A model generated the notes under the pieces. It was not told the origin of the DNA. It worked only from the letters and a program-made list of their open reading frames with translations, and searched no databases. A DNA stretch of 64,000 nt from Vibrio porteresiae DSM 19223 (GTDB lineage Bacteria; Pseudomonadota; Gammaproteobacteria; Enterobacterales; Vibrionaceae). Below, in pieces: positions 44,772-54,758 of this stretch. Each line of letters begins with the position of its first letter. Position 1 is the stretch's first letter. The stretch lies in assembly GCF_024347055.1 (NCBI RefSeq), contig NZ_AP024895.1, forward strand, positions 2,914,001 to 2,978,000, read 5' to 3'. A program made the translations under genes and the position numbers.

Positions 44772-46424
44772 TTAATCTTGTCCTAATGTCCGATATTTTT
44801 CGCGCAAATTGTTTCGAATACTGATAGCCGTTAAGTTCAGCAACACAATCACCATGACGAGCAAAAACGCTGTCGCATACACTAATGGGCGAGCCGCTTC
44901 GATATTGGTGGTTTGAAAACCCAAGTCGTAAATATGAAAACCTAAATGCATGAACTTACGTTCTAAATGAAGATAGGGAAACTGATTATCGACCGGGAGA
45001 TTAGATGCTAACTTCACTACCCCCACCAGCATCAACGGAGCCACTTCACCAGCCGCCCTTGCAATAGCAAGAATCAATCCTGTAATCATAGCAGGGCTTG
45101 CCATAGGCAAAACAATGCGCCAAACCGTTTCGAACTGAGTTGCTCCAAGTGCCAAAGAGCCATGACGAATTGAGTTAGGAATACGGGTTAACCCCTCTTC
45201 CGTTGCCACAATCACCACCGGCAGCGTCAATACCGCGAGAGTTAATGCCGACCAAAGCAACCCCGGCGTCCCAAAAGTTGGGGTTGGCAGATTCTCAGCA
45301 AAGAACCACTTATCTATCGTGCCACCAATCGTATAGACAAAAAATCCAAGGCCAAAAACACCATACACAATCGATGGCACACCAGCTAAGTTAATCACAG
45401 CCACGCGGATTAAACGAGTAAAGGCATTATCTTTAGCGTATTCGTGCAGATAAACTGCAGCAATAATCCCAAGCGGCATCACCACAATCGACATCAGTAA
45501 CACTAAGAGTACGGTTCCAAAGATAGCTGGGAATACGCCACCCTCAGAGTTAGATTCACGAGGATCATCGGATAAAAATAGCCAAACTCCATGTGCCCAA
45601 TGCACAATTTTCTCACTCAACGACATCTGGTTGGGATACCAAAATCGCAAAATTTGGCCAATAGGTAACTGGACTTGCTCACCTGACATATCTTCCATAA
45701 TCAGTGCTTGCTTACCCAGTTTGTCGCGCAAATCATCAATGTCTTGTTCGGTAAGAGCCAATTCATTATCGAGCTGATTTTTCTCTAATTCATATTCAGT
45801 AAGATACTTTTTAGTCACCTGACCATTGAGCTCTTTACGCCGTTTTTCATGTTGTAACTGTTCCACTTGGTGACCAAGCATGGCCACTTTATCCGTGATC
45901 AACAGATGAATTTGCTGACGGATACTCTCGGCTTGCTCAATTCCCATCGCAACAGCAGCATCAACATCTTTTGCGTGCGAGCCATCTTGCAGCACATACC
46001 CCACAGGACGACCGTAAAACTGACCATTGCGCTCTCTATCAACCACAGCCCAATCTTTAGGCTGAGTTTTATCTTTTAGATGAATATCCAAAATGGAGAT
46101 AAAATCAGAGGTATTGCGCTCACGGTTGGCAATCTTCACACTCAAGCGAGCAATACTGCCCCGCTCTATCTGCTCTTGGGTTAATGGCAGATCCAAGCTA
46201 TGTAAATGGCTTAATGGCACCCACTCTTGGTCATAGAGCTGCCCCACTAAACGAGCCCCTTGATCCGTTTGCCACATGTAAAGCGGTGCAGGCCAAAAAT
46301 AGGTCAATCCCTTCCAGCCAATAAAGAGCATCAAGCCTAATACCGACAGTAAACTGATACTGACTGCACCTCCGGTAAGCCAAATCCAAGGAGAGCCAGA
46401 CTTAATCCAACTTGATAGTCTCAT
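44772..46424 (-). CDS. pstA: Phosphate ABC transporter permease PstA, long form
   Basis: A 550-residue permease, nearly twice the E. coli PstA (296). After an N-terminal membrane segment (about 13-35) comes a periplasmic insert of about 230 residues, with a coiled-coil part (about 165-245, rich in Gln, Glu, Lys and Leu). The C-terminal part is the usual permease, with the EAA-like loop GSLALGATQFETVWRIVLP. The long form occurs with long PstC in vibrios and some other gamma-proteobacteria. It follows pstC by 11 bases. Confidence 0.95.
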   Translation of the reverse strand: MRLSSWIKSGSPWIWLTGGAVSISLLSVLGLMLFIGWKGLTYFWPAPLYMWQTDQGARLVGQLYDQEWVPLSHLHSLDLPLTQEQIERGSIARLSVKIANRERNTSDFISILDIHLKDKTQPKDWAVVDRERNGQFYGRPVGYVLQDGSHAKDVDAAVAMGIEQAESIRQQIHLLITDKVAMLGHQVEQLQHEKRRKELNGQVTKKYLTEYELEKNQLDNELALTEQDIDDLRDKLGKQALIMEDMSGEQVQLPIGQILRFWYPNQMSLSEKIVHWAHGVWLFLSDDPRESNSEGGVFPAIFGTVLLVLLMSIVVMPLGIIAAVYLHEYAKDNAFTRLIRVAVINLAGVPSIVYGVFGLGFFVYTIGGTIDKWFFAENLPTPTFGTPGLLWSALTLAVLTLPVVIVATEEGLTRIPNSIRHGSLALGATQFETVWRIVLPMASPAMITGLILAIARAAGEVAPLMLVGVVKLASNLPVDNQFPYLHLERKFMHLGFHIYDLGFQTTNIEAARPLVYATAFLLVMVIVLLNLTAISIRNNLREKYRTLGQD

Positions 46425-46435
46425 TCTTTCCTCGC

Positions 46436-48625
46436 TTACAATGCTCGATATTTTTCACGGAGTCGTTGGCGTACCCATTCCGCAATAGAGTTCACGACAA
46501 ACGTAAACGCAAATAGGATAAGCGCTGCCAAAAATAGAATGCGGAAATGAGAGCTGCCAACGGCTGATTCTGGCAACTCGACAGCAATGGTGGCAGACAA
46601 AGTGCGCATACCTTCGAAAATATTCCAATCCAAAATCGGTGTATTACCTGTCGCCATCAGCACAATCATGGTTTCGCCAACCGCTCGCCCTAGTCCCATC
46701 ATGATCGCAGAAAAAATCCCAGGACTTGCCGTCAATAACACCACTCGTGTCAACGTCTGCCAAGGTGTAGCCCCCAGCGCAAGCGAGCCATCAGAGAGGT
46801 GTTTTGGCACCGAGAAAATGGCATCTTCAGCAATGGTAAATATGGTAGGAATCACAGCAAAACCCATCGCTAACCCCACCACCAGCGCATTACGTTGGTC
46901 AAAATCAATACCATGCTGCACAAGGAAAACTCGGACATCTCCACCAAACAGCGATGTTTCTATCTGCTGACTATGTGACATCACCAGCCATGTCACCAAA
47001 ACCAATACCGGCATGAGAATTACGACGTGCAAACCATTAGGCACATAGCGCTTCCAATCATCGGGTAATAGGGTCCAAATAAGACCTGCAACAATGGTAG
47101 ACAAAGGCAATATCACCATCAGACAAAGCACCGCCGTTAAATGACTTTCCACTAGTGGAGCCAACCATAATCCAGCTAGAAAGCCGATGATGACAGTGGG
47201 TAGCGCCTCCATCAATTCGATGGTCGGTTTCACCACTCGGCGTAGCTTGGGCGTCATAAAGTAAGCGGTATAAATGGCACCAAAGACAGCGATAGGTACG
47301 GCGAATAGCATGGCATAGGTCGCTGCTTTTAGCGTACCAAACGCAATGGGTACTAAACTGAATTTCGCTTCAAACTTGTCACTGGCTGAAGTCGACTGCC
47401 ACACATATTGTGGTTCAGGATAATGCTCATACCAGACTTTTTGCCACAGAGCAGAGAAAGAAACCTCCGGATAATCGTTACTGATTTTAGCGAGGAACGC
47501 CTTTTTACCATCCCAAGTCACTATGAAACGCTCATTATCAGACATCGTCGCAATCAGCGGCGTTTGGTTTTCAATTTTCTTAGTTAAAACCGTTTTAGCG
47601 CTGGTCGTAAAATGATTTTGCACTACACCTTGAGCATGAAAACTGTAAAAGCCTTTGCGGTAAGTATCCGGTAATAAGAAACGAGTTCCCTTGGCTAATT
47701 GGAGAGTGCGAATCTGCTGTAACCGTCTCTCGCCCTCTTTTAGCACATCAAACCACTGACTGACTTGGTCGTTGTTGTAAGTCACTAATAGGGAGTAAGC
47801 ACCCGCTAACAAATCAATGTTAGTAACCACTTGCCCTTGATGTGCCTCGCTAAGATCCACCAGTTCTCTTACAACAAACTGGTTGGCTTTACGTTCTGCC
47901 ACCACCAACTCATTACGATCGCGGATATAAAGGGTTTGACCATCAGGAGTCATTAGCAGTTGATCCACATTATCTAACACTACGGGGAATCGGTATTGAT
48001 AAGGCAACTGCGACTCGTTGAGCGTTCCCCAGTAAATCGTTAAAGAACCATCTTGGCGATAAGTGGCGACCGTTACTTCATCGTCATTAACAGCGAACGT
48101 AAATCGTTTTTCTGCACTACTTATCTCATTAAAAGAGTAATGATGCGTGACCAAAGCAGGTTTTAACTCTCGTCCCGCACTGGTAATCTTATAATTGAAC
48201 TTTGGTTTGAACAGGGAGAAATGGTGGTTATTATCCAGAGTGGCGAACCATCCATAATCAACAGGCATACTCGCGATAAGTGCATCATCGGCAGATACTT
48301 TTTGGCTAAAAATCGCTGAATTAGCAGGTTGGCTTAATGACCAAAACTGCGCATTGCCTGCTGAAGAAAAGGTGAATAGTGCTTGACCGTAGTCATCAAC
48401 GGCTAGTGCCTTTACTTGACTAACAGGTAACGAAGCACTCACTTGATTGGCTTCAAATTTTGCCCCACTAAATAGTGGCGTTACTACCATGGCAAGATAG
48501 ACAAACATAAGGACTAAAGCCCCTAGAACTCCCACTCCACCACAAGTGACGGCAATACGAACCACTCGATCTTTCCATAATCGCTGCTGGTCCCTGTTGC
48601 TGAGTGAGAAATCAATATTTGCCAT
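46436..48625 (-). CDS. pstC: Phosphate ABC transporter permease PstC, long form
   Basis: A 729-residue permease, over twice the E. coli length (319). A membrane segment (about 28-50) is followed by a periplasmic domain to about residue 400 that has repeated beta-strand patterns such as DDYGQALFTFSSAGNAQFWSL, like a WD or propeller fold. The C-terminal permease has six membrane segments and the loop GSLALGATPWQTLTRVVL. A Pho box lies upstream. First gene of pstCAB-phoU, divergent from ppk. Confidence 0.95.
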   Translation of the reverse strand: MANIDFSLSNRDQQRLWKDRVVRIAVTCGGVGVLGALVLMFVYLAMVVTPLFSGAKFEANQVSASLPVSQVKALAVDDYGQALFTFSSAGNAQFWSLSQPANSAIFSQKVSADDALIASMPVDYGWFATLDNNHHFSLFKPKFNYKITSAGRELKPALVTHHYSFNEISSAEKRFTFAVNDDEVTVATYRQDGSLTIYWGTLNESQLPYQYRFPVVLDNVDQLLMTPDGQTLYIRDRNELVVAERKANQFVVRELVDLSEAHQGQVVTNIDLLAGAYSLLVTYNNDQVSQWFDVLKEGERRLQQIRTLQLAKGTRFLLPDTYRKGFYSFHAQGVVQNHFTTSAKTVLTKKIENQTPLIATMSDNERFIVTWDGKKAFLAKISNDYPEVSFSALWQKVWYEHYPEPQYVWQSTSASDKFEAKFSLVPIAFGTLKAATYAMLFAVPIAVFGAIYTAYFMTPKLRRVVKPTIELMEALPTVIIGFLAGLWLAPLVESHLTAVLCLMVILPLSTIVAGLIWTLLPDDWKRYVPNGLHVVILMPVLVLVTWLVMSHSQQIETSLFGGDVRVFLVQHGIDFDQRNALVVGLAMGFAVIPTIFTIAEDAIFSVPKHLSDGSLALGATPWQTLTRVVLLTASPGIFSAIMMGLGRAVGETMIVLMATGNTPILDWNIFEGMRTLSATIAVELPESAVGSSHFRILFLAALILFAFTFVVNSIAEWVRQRLREKYRAL

Positions 48626-48671
48626 GAAGAACTCTAGTTAGAAAGCCTTGCTGAAATTGTATGTCGATTAG

Positions 48672-48689
48672 GTGACAATTTTATTACAA
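48672..48689 (-). promoter_or_regulatory. Pho box for pstC
   Basis: On the minus strand TTGTAATAAAATTGTCAC matches the Pho box consensus CTGTCATAWAWCTGTCAY at 15 of 18 bases. It lies about 47-64 bases before the pstC start. Confidence 0.75.
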
Positions 48690-48738
48690 CGGTTATTTAA
48701 CCACCTGATAAAACAACAACTCTTCATATTGTGACATC

Positions 48739-48756
48739 ATGTAATATAACTGTCAT
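48739..48756 (+). promoter_or_regulatory. Pho box for ppk
   Basis: ATGTAATATAACTGTCAT matches the Pho box consensus at 16 of 18 bases. It lies 58-75 bases before the ppk start. Confidence 0.8.
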
Positions 48757-48813
48757 ATAAAAACCCTAGTTTGCGAATGTTCAAATCGTTTATTCCAGTC
48801 GAAGGTATGGTAC

Positions 48814-50919
48814 ATGAGTGCGGAAAAGCTCTACTTAGATAAAGAGTTAAGTTGGTTATCTTTTAACGAAAGGGTTCTCCAAGAAGCGGCTGATAAAAGT
48901 GTCCCGCTGATCGAGAGAATTCGCTTTCTTGGTATATTTTCTAATAACTTAGATGAATTTTACAAGGTTCGCTTTGCGGATGTAAAACGTCGAATCGTGA
49001 TCAACAGTGAGCAAGGTGGTAACAACAGTGCCAAACATCTGCTCAGTAAAATGCAAAGTAAAGCGTTCAAACTTAACCAAGACTTCGACAATCTTTATAA
49101 CGAGCTTATTTTGGAAATGGCTCGTCGCCGCATTTTTCTGGTAAACGAAACCCAACTCGATGAGAATCAGCAACGCTGGATAGCCAACTACTTTCGCGAT
49201 CAAGTGCTTCCTCACATCACACCACTGTTGATGAAAGATGACATTGATGTCATGCAGTTCCTTAAAGATGAATACGCCTATATCGCTGTCGATTTGAAAA
49301 AAGGAACTGATTCTAAGTATGCTCTGGTTGAAATTCCAACCGATCAACTCCCTCGCTTTGTTCTGGTTCCCGAAGCCAAAGGCAAACGCCGTAAGACCAT
49401 TATTTTATTGGATAACATCATTCGCTTTTGCTTAAACGATATTTTTAGTGGCTTTTTCGATTACGACAGTTTAAGTGGCTATGCAATGAAGATGACTCGT
49501 GATGCGGAATACGATTTAAGTCACGAAGTCGAATACAGCTTACTGGAGCAAATGTCCGAAGGCTTGAGTCAGCGCTTAAGTGCTATGCCTGTGCGTTTCG
49601 TTTATGAACGTGAAATGCCAAGTGAAATGCTCAAATTCTTGTGCGACAAACTTAAGATATCCCATTACGACAGCCTATTACCGGGCAGTCGTTACCATAA
49701 CTTCAAAGACTTTATTGGCTTCCCAAACCTTGGCCGCGACTACCTAGAAAACAAACCATTGCCTCCGATGCGTTGCGCTGATTTTGAAGGATACGCTAAC
49801 TCTTTTGACGCGATTCGCGACAAGGATATTCTGCTCTATTATCCATACCATCAATTTGATCATATTACGGAATTAGTGCGCCAAGCCTCGTTTGATCCTA
49901 AAGTCATCTCGATCAAGATCAACATCTACCGCGTTGCAAAGGATTCCCGCTTAATGAATTCTTTGGTTGATGCAGTTCATAACGGCAAACGTGTGGTTGT
50001 AGTAGTGGAGTTGCAAGCGCGCTTTGATGAAGAAGCAAACATCGAATGGTCCAAGATCCTTACCGAAGCTGGAGTGCAAGTCATCTTTGGTGTTCCGGGC
50101 ATGAAGATTCACTCCAAGTTACTGCTGATCTCCCGTAAAGAAGGCGACGAATTCGTTCGTTATGCCCACATCGGCACCGGTAACTTCCATGAGAAAACCG
50201 CGCGCATCTATACCGACTTTGCCCTATTAACGGCAGATAAAGAACTGACCAATGAAGTGCGCAATGTCTTTGGTTACATTGAAAATCCATTTCGCCCGGT
50301 GAAGTTTAACCATCTTATTGTTTCACCTCGCAATTCACGAACACAACTTTATCGCATTATCGATAGTGAAATCGCTAATGCGAAAGCAGGTAAAAAAGCT
50401 CAAATCAAACTGAAGGTAAACAATCTGGTTGATAAGGGCTTGATCAATAAACTTTATGGAGCCAGTGCCGCTGGCGTAAAAGTGGACATGATCATTCGCG
50501 GTATGTGCTCATTGGTTCCGGGTGTCGAAGGTGTCAGTGATAACATTCGGATTATCAGTATTGTCGATCGTTACCTTGAGCACCCACGGGTGATCATCAC
50601 TCATAATGATGGCGATCCTCAAGTGTGGATCTCGTCAGCTGACTGGATGACTCGCAATATTGACTATCGCATTGAAGTCGCAACTCCGATTCGCGATACA
50701 CGCCTTAAACAAAGAATCATCGATATCATCAATATTCAGTTTACCGATACGGTAAAAGCTCGTTTAATAGATAAAGAGATGAGCAATACTTACGTCGATA
50801 GAGGTAATAAGAAGAAAGTGCGCTCGCAAATCGCCATCTATGATTACCTAAAGAATGTTGAGAAACAGACTCGTAGTAAACTGAAGAACAAAGAAGAGAC
50901 CAATGAATCAACCTTATGA
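48814..50919 (+). CDS. ppk: Polyphosphate kinase 1
   Basis: A 701-residue enzyme that makes inorganic polyphosphate from ATP. N-terminal, head and two phospholipase D-like domains are present. The phospho-accepting histidine lies in GMKIHSKLLLISR, and RYAHIGTGNFHEKTARIYTDF follows. It is under a Pho box, so it is expected to rise in phosphate starvation. Its 3' end overlaps ppx by 17 bases. Confidence 0.98.
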   Translation: MSAEKLYLDKELSWLSFNERVLQEAADKSVPLIERIRFLGIFSNNLDEFYKVRFADVKRRIVINSEQGGNNSAKHLLSKMQSKAFKLNQDFDNLYNELILEMARRRIFLVNETQLDENQQRWIANYFRDQVLPHITPLLMKDDIDVMQFLKDEYAYIAVDLKKGTDSKYALVEIPTDQLPRFVLVPEAKGKRRKTIILLDNIIRFCLNDIFSGFFDYDSLSGYAMKMTRDAEYDLSHEVEYSLLEQMSEGLSQRLSAMPVRFVYEREMPSEMLKFLCDKLKISHYDSLLPGSRYHNFKDFIGFPNLGRDYLENKPLPPMRCADFEGYANSFDAIRDKDILLYYPYHQFDHITELVRQASFDPKVISIKINIYRVAKDSRLMNSLVDAVHNGKRVVVVVELQARFDEEANIEWSKILTEAGVQVIFGVPGMKIHSKLLLISRKEGDEFVRYAHIGTGNFHEKTARIYTDFALLTADKELTNEVRNVFGYIENPFRPVKFNHLIVSPRNSRTQLYRIIDSEIANAKAGKKAQIKLKVNNLVDKGLINKLYGASAAGVKVDMIIRGMCSLVPGVEGVSDNIRIISIVDRYLEHPRVIITHNDGDPQVWISSADWMTRNIDYRIEVATPIRDTRLKQRIIDIINIQFTDTVKARLIDKEMSNTYVDRGNKKKVRSQIAIYDYLKNVEKQTRSKLKNKEETNESTL

Positions 50920-52402
50920 CTCTAGAGATATCGCGGCAATCGATCTTGGCTCCAATAGCTTTCATATGGTCGTCGCCAAAGTCATCGATAAGGACTTACA
51001 GATTGTCAGCCGTCATAAACAACGTGTTAGGCTCGCATCGGGTTTAGATGACAACAAAAATATTGATGAAGATGCGTTCTCCAGAGGACTTGATTGCTTA
51101 GCTATGTTCGCTGAGCGTCTGCAAGGATTCCCAACAGAAAATGTCAGAATTGCCGCGACGCAAACACTGCGCATTGCCAATAATGCTCATATGTTTTTGC
51201 AACGTGCCCGTGATGTTCTGCCATTCCCTATCGAAATCATTCCTGGTACGGAAGAAGCACGTCTCATTTATCTTGGGGTTGCTCATACTCAACCTCAAGC
51301 TGAATCTATGTTAGTGGTTGATATTGGCGGCGGTAGCACTGAGATTATCATTGGTCAGGGGTTTGATGCTGAGTTGGTAAGCAGTAAGCAGATGGGCTGC
51401 GTCAGCTATACCAACCGATTCTTTGCGGACAATAAGTTGTCGAAAAAGAACTTTGTTGATGCCATTCTCGCCGCGCAACAACGCCTCGAATCCATCGCCA
51501 GCAAATATCGGAAGAAGGGCTGGAAGATGGCATTTGGTTCATCAGGAACGACTAAAGCCATATATGAAGTTCTGGTCGGCATGGGCTTTAATGATGGATT
51601 AATCACCCTGGAACGCCTAGATAAATTGATCGACCGCCTATGTCATTGGAACAATATTAGTGAAATTCAGTTAGATGGTTTAAATGATGAGCGTAAGCCT
51701 GTGTTCGCTGCTGGCGTTGCAATCATGGCGGCTATCTTTCGCGATCTAAAAATCAAAGAAATGCACTTCTCCGATGGCGCTTTACGTGAAGGGCTACTCT
51801 ATGAAATGGAAGATCGCTTTAAATACAGTGATATCCGTTTACGTACAGCAGAAGCTCTTGCGAATAAACATGCTGTTGATCTTGAACACGCAGCGAAAGT
51901 CCGTGGCTATGCGAGTGAGTTTTTAGAGCAGGTTGCAGGTGATGTCGGCATCAAAAAAGAGAGTGAACTCTCTACTCTTTTGGAATGGAGCGCGCTGCTG
52001 CATGAAGTGGGGTTAAACATCAGTTACCAAGCCTTTCACAAGCATTCAGCATACATATTGCGTTATACCAACATGCCTGGTTTTAACAATGAGCAACAAC
52101 AGGTTCTCGCCACTCTAGCTCGCTTTCAGCGCAAAACGCTTAAACTCAATGAAATGGAATCCTTTTCTCTATTTAAGAAAAAACAGATTCTTGGTTTGAT
52201 TCGCATTTTACGTTTAGCCATATTGGTTAATGGTCAACGTAACGACGATCCCCTTCCTGAGTTACAACTCTCAGTAAAAGATGATGTATGGACTCTGCGT
52301 TCAGAAAACACTAATTGGTTAGAAGACAATAAGTTGCTCCAAGCCGATTTACAAACAGAGCAGCAATACTGGTCAAATGTCGGGTGGGAATTGGTATTCT
52401 AA
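50903..52402 (+). CDS. ppx: Exopolyphosphatase
   Basis: A 499-residue actin-fold phosphatase that removes terminal phosphate from polyphosphate and also hydrolyses pppGpp. AIDLGSNSFHMVVAKV and VVDIGGGSTEIIIG are the phosphate loops; the C-terminal HD-type domain starts near residue 310. The ATG at 50903 lies within ppk and gives coupled translation. Confidence 0.97.
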   Translation: MNQPYDSRDIAAIDLGSNSFHMVVAKVIDKDLQIVSRHKQRVRLASGLDDNKNIDEDAFSRGLDCLAMFAERLQGFPTENVRIAATQTLRIANNAHMFLQRARDVLPFPIEIIPGTEEARLIYLGVAHTQPQAESMLVVDIGGGSTEIIIGQGFDAELVSSKQMGCVSYTNRFFADNKLSKKNFVDAILAAQQRLESIASKYRKKGWKMAFGSSGTTKAIYEVLVGMGFNDGLITLERLDKLIDRLCHWNNISEIQLDGLNDERKPVFAAGVAIMAAIFRDLKIKEMHFSDGALREGLLYEMEDRFKYSDIRLRTAEALANKHAVDLEHAAKVRGYASEFLEQVAGDVGIKKESELSTLLEWSALLHEVGLNISYQAFHKHSAYILRYTNMPGFNNEQQQVLATLARFQRKTLKLNEMESFSLFKKKQILGLIRILRLAILVNGQRNDDPLPELQLSVKDDVWTLRSENTNWLEDNKLLQADLQTEQQYWSNVGWELVF

Positions 52403-52410
52403 TCCGTGCT

Positions 52411-52441
52411 CCCTTCCCAACGAACTTAGGCTTGGGAAGGG
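52411..52441. terminator. Hairpin between convergent ppx and pstS
   Basis: CCCTTCCCAA (52411-52420) pairs with TTGGGAAGGG (52432-52441) around an 11-base loop. Neither strand has a strong T run. Confidence 0.55.
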
Positions 52442-52462
52442 ATAGACTATAAAAGCTAAAGA

Positions 52463-53446
52463 TTACGGTTCGATACCTACTTTCGCTAATTCTGTCTGCG
52501 CAACTTCTGCCGGCACAGCTAAATACCCTTCACGCTGAACTAAAGCTTGACCTCGTTTAGAGTAAATAAAACGTACAAATTCTCGCGCCAAAGGTGAAAG
52601 CGGCTCTAACGGATTTTTATTCACATAGACATATAAATAGCGAGATAGTGGGTATTTGCCAGCAACAATGTTGGCTTTAGTCGGCTCGACAAAGTTCTCG
52701 CCCTCTTTTGCTATCGGAATCAGTTTGACACCAGAAACTCGATATCCCATACCAGAATAGCCAATCGTCGTGATCGAAGAAGCAACCGACTGAACGACGG
52801 ACGCCGAGCCTGGCTGCTCATTCACACCGCGCCGAAAATCCCCACCACAAAGCGCAACCTGTTTGAAATACCCATACGTACCAGACACGGAGTTACGACC
52901 AAACAGTTGGATACTGCGTTTCGCCCATTCATAGGGAATCCCTAACTGAGCCCAAGTATTCACTCGTTGCGAGCTGCCACAATTGAGTGTGGATGAAAAA
53001 ATACTATCGATTTGCTGGAAATTCAGCCCTTTGATTGGGTTATCTTTGTGTACAAACACACCAATAGCGTCAATCGCAATGCGCAGCTCCGTGGGTTTAT
53101 AACCATGTTCGCGCTCAAACGCATCCATCTCTCTTGCTCGCATTGGACGACTCATAGGACCAAACTGAGCAGTCCCATCGGTTAAAGCCGGAGGTGCAGT
53201 CGCAGAGCCAGAGGCTTGAACTTGAGCATTCACGTTTGGGTAAATAGACTTAAAATCTTCGACCCACGCAGTGGTTAAACCGGCTAACGTATCAGAGCCG
53301 ACGGTACTTAAACTCCCAGTAATACCAATACTTTTGGTGTAATCAACCAATTCGCTCTCTTGAGCCAATGCTGAACTGGCACACAACAAAAAACCGAAAG
53401 CGCTTACTCGCAGCCAAGCCGAGTTAATTCGTTTTCTTATTGTCAT
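52463..53446 (-). CDS. pstS: Phosphate-binding protein PstS
   Basis: A 327-residue periplasmic binding protein. The signal peptide ends near residue 28 (SSALA-QES). Phosphate-binding segments are TVGSDTLAGL, QASGSATAPPAL and FGRNSVSGTYGYF. Two cysteines (NCGSS and LCGGD) may form a disulfide. It starts inside the end of phoR (23-base overlap), so phoB-phoR-pstS is one unit, unlike E. coli where pstS heads the pst operon. Confidence 0.93.
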   Translation of the reverse strand: MTIRKRINSAWLRVSAFGFLLCASSALAQESELVDYTKSIGITGSLSTVGSDTLAGLTTAWVEDFKSIYPNVNAQVQASGSATAPPALTDGTAQFGPMSRPMRAREMDAFEREHGYKPTELRIAIDAIGVFVHKDNPIKGLNFQQIDSIFSSTLNCGSSQRVNTWAQLGIPYEWAKRSIQLFGRNSVSGTYGYFKQVALCGGDFRRGVNEQPGSASVVQSVASSITTIGYSGMGYRVSGVKLIPIAKEGENFVEPTKANIVAGKYPLSRYLYVYVNKNPLEPLSPLAREFVRFIYSKRGQALVQREGYLAVPAEVAQTELAKVGIEP

Positions 53447-54740
53447 GTATCACTAATCTCTTCGGTAAAATAAAAGAAAACTTACTTCCCACACCCACTT
53501 CACTTTGGATTTCCAAGCGAGAGTCATGATGTGACAACGCATGTTTTACAATCGCTAATCCTAAACCACTGCCCCCAGTATCACGGGAACGAGCTTTATC
53601 CACACGATAGAAACGCTCAGTCAATCGATGTAAATGCTGGGGTTCTATACCATCCCCCGTATCGATCACTTCTAAACAAGCTCCCTGCTTAGACTCAAAC
53701 CATTTCACCGTTATCGAAGCACCAGGAGGGGTATATTTCACAGCGTTATAGACCAGATTCGAAATGGCACTACGTAACTGATCTTCATCCCCCAGCACCG
53801 TAAGCTTTTTATCCACTTCAAAACGGAATATATGTCCGGCATCACCACTTAAGCTTTGCGCTTCTTTTTCTAAAATCTCTAACATCATTGGCACTTTGAC
53901 TTCCTGATCCAGCTCGTGCATTGGCGAGGCTTCAATCTTTGAGAGAGTCAGAAGTTGATTGACTAAACTATTCATTCGCGCCAATTGCTGAGACATGACA
54001 CCATGTGCTTTAGTCCACATTGGACCAACGAGCATGTCAGGGTCTTCGGTCATTTCCAGATACCCTTGCAATACCGTCATCGGTGTACGTAGCTCATGAG
54101 AAACGTTAGCAAAGAAATTACGGCGCATCCCTTCAAGCTGTTTTAGTTGCGTCACATCGCGCACCACCATCAGATGCTCACCTTCGGTATATGGCACGAT
54201 ACGCAGTTCTAACGAACGTTCAACGTTGAGCGGAGAACGCATCTCTAGTGGCTCAGTAAAATCATCTTTTTGCAGATATTTTATAAAATCAGGTGTACGA
54301 ATCAGGTTAGAAATGGGCTGACCAGAATCGTCAGGCCAATGAAAACCAAGTAGATGTTGCGCTAAACGGTTGCACCAAACGATATTCCCCTCAGAACGGA
54401 AAACGACAACTGCATCAGGGAGAGATTCTGCACCATTACGGAAACGACGGATGAGGTTACTCAGCTCTTTACGCTTTTTGCGTTGGCGCTGTTGCAAACG
54501 GTATAAACCGTTAAACAAAGACTCCCATTGCCCAGAACCAGAGGGTGGAGTTAAACGCTTTTCATCCCAAAGCCAAGCGGAAAGACGAATTTGATTGTGC
54601 AGATGCCATAATAACTGCATTGCTGTTGCAGCTAAAAGTAGCCAAGACATATAGCCGAAGATCCAGCCAATGACGATCCATGGTAAGTAAAAAAAAGCCA
54701 GCTCCCAGGCCAGCTTTTTCCAAGTAAGTCGTTCAACCAT
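53424..54740 (-). CDS. phoR: Phosphate regulon sensor histidine kinase PhoR
   Basis: A 438-residue kinase. Two membrane segments (about 14-30 and 32-48) form a short hairpin with no real periplasmic domain. A charged region and a PAS domain (about 100-200) follow. The phospho-accepting histidine is H215 (NVSHELRTP), and the ATPase domain has NLVYNAVKYTPPG, DTGDGI and GSGLGLAIVK. It follows phoB by 18 bases and phosphorylates it when phosphate is low. Confidence 0.97.
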   Translation of the reverse strand: MVERLTWKKLAWELAFFYLPWIVIGWIFGYMSWLLLAATAMQLLWHLHNQIRLSAWLWDEKRLTPPSGSGQWESLFNGLYRLQQRQRKKRKELSNLIRRFRNGAESLPDAVVVFRSEGNIVWCNRLAQHLLGFHWPDDSGQPISNLIRTPDFIKYLQKDDFTEPLEMRSPLNVERSLELRIVPYTEGEHLMVVRDVTQLKQLEGMRRNFFANVSHELRTPMTVLQGYLEMTEDPDMLVGPMWTKAHGVMSQQLARMNSLVNQLLTLSKIEASPMHELDQEVKVPMMLEILEKEAQSLSGDAGHIFRFEVDKKLTVLGDEDQLRSAISNLVYNAVKYTPPGASITVKWFESKQGACLEVIDTGDGIEPQHLHRLTERFYRVDKARSRDTGGSGLGLAIVKHALSHHDSRLEIQSEVGVGSKFSFILPKRLVIHDNKKTN

Positions 54741-54758
54741 AATCTCGTTGAAATTTCC

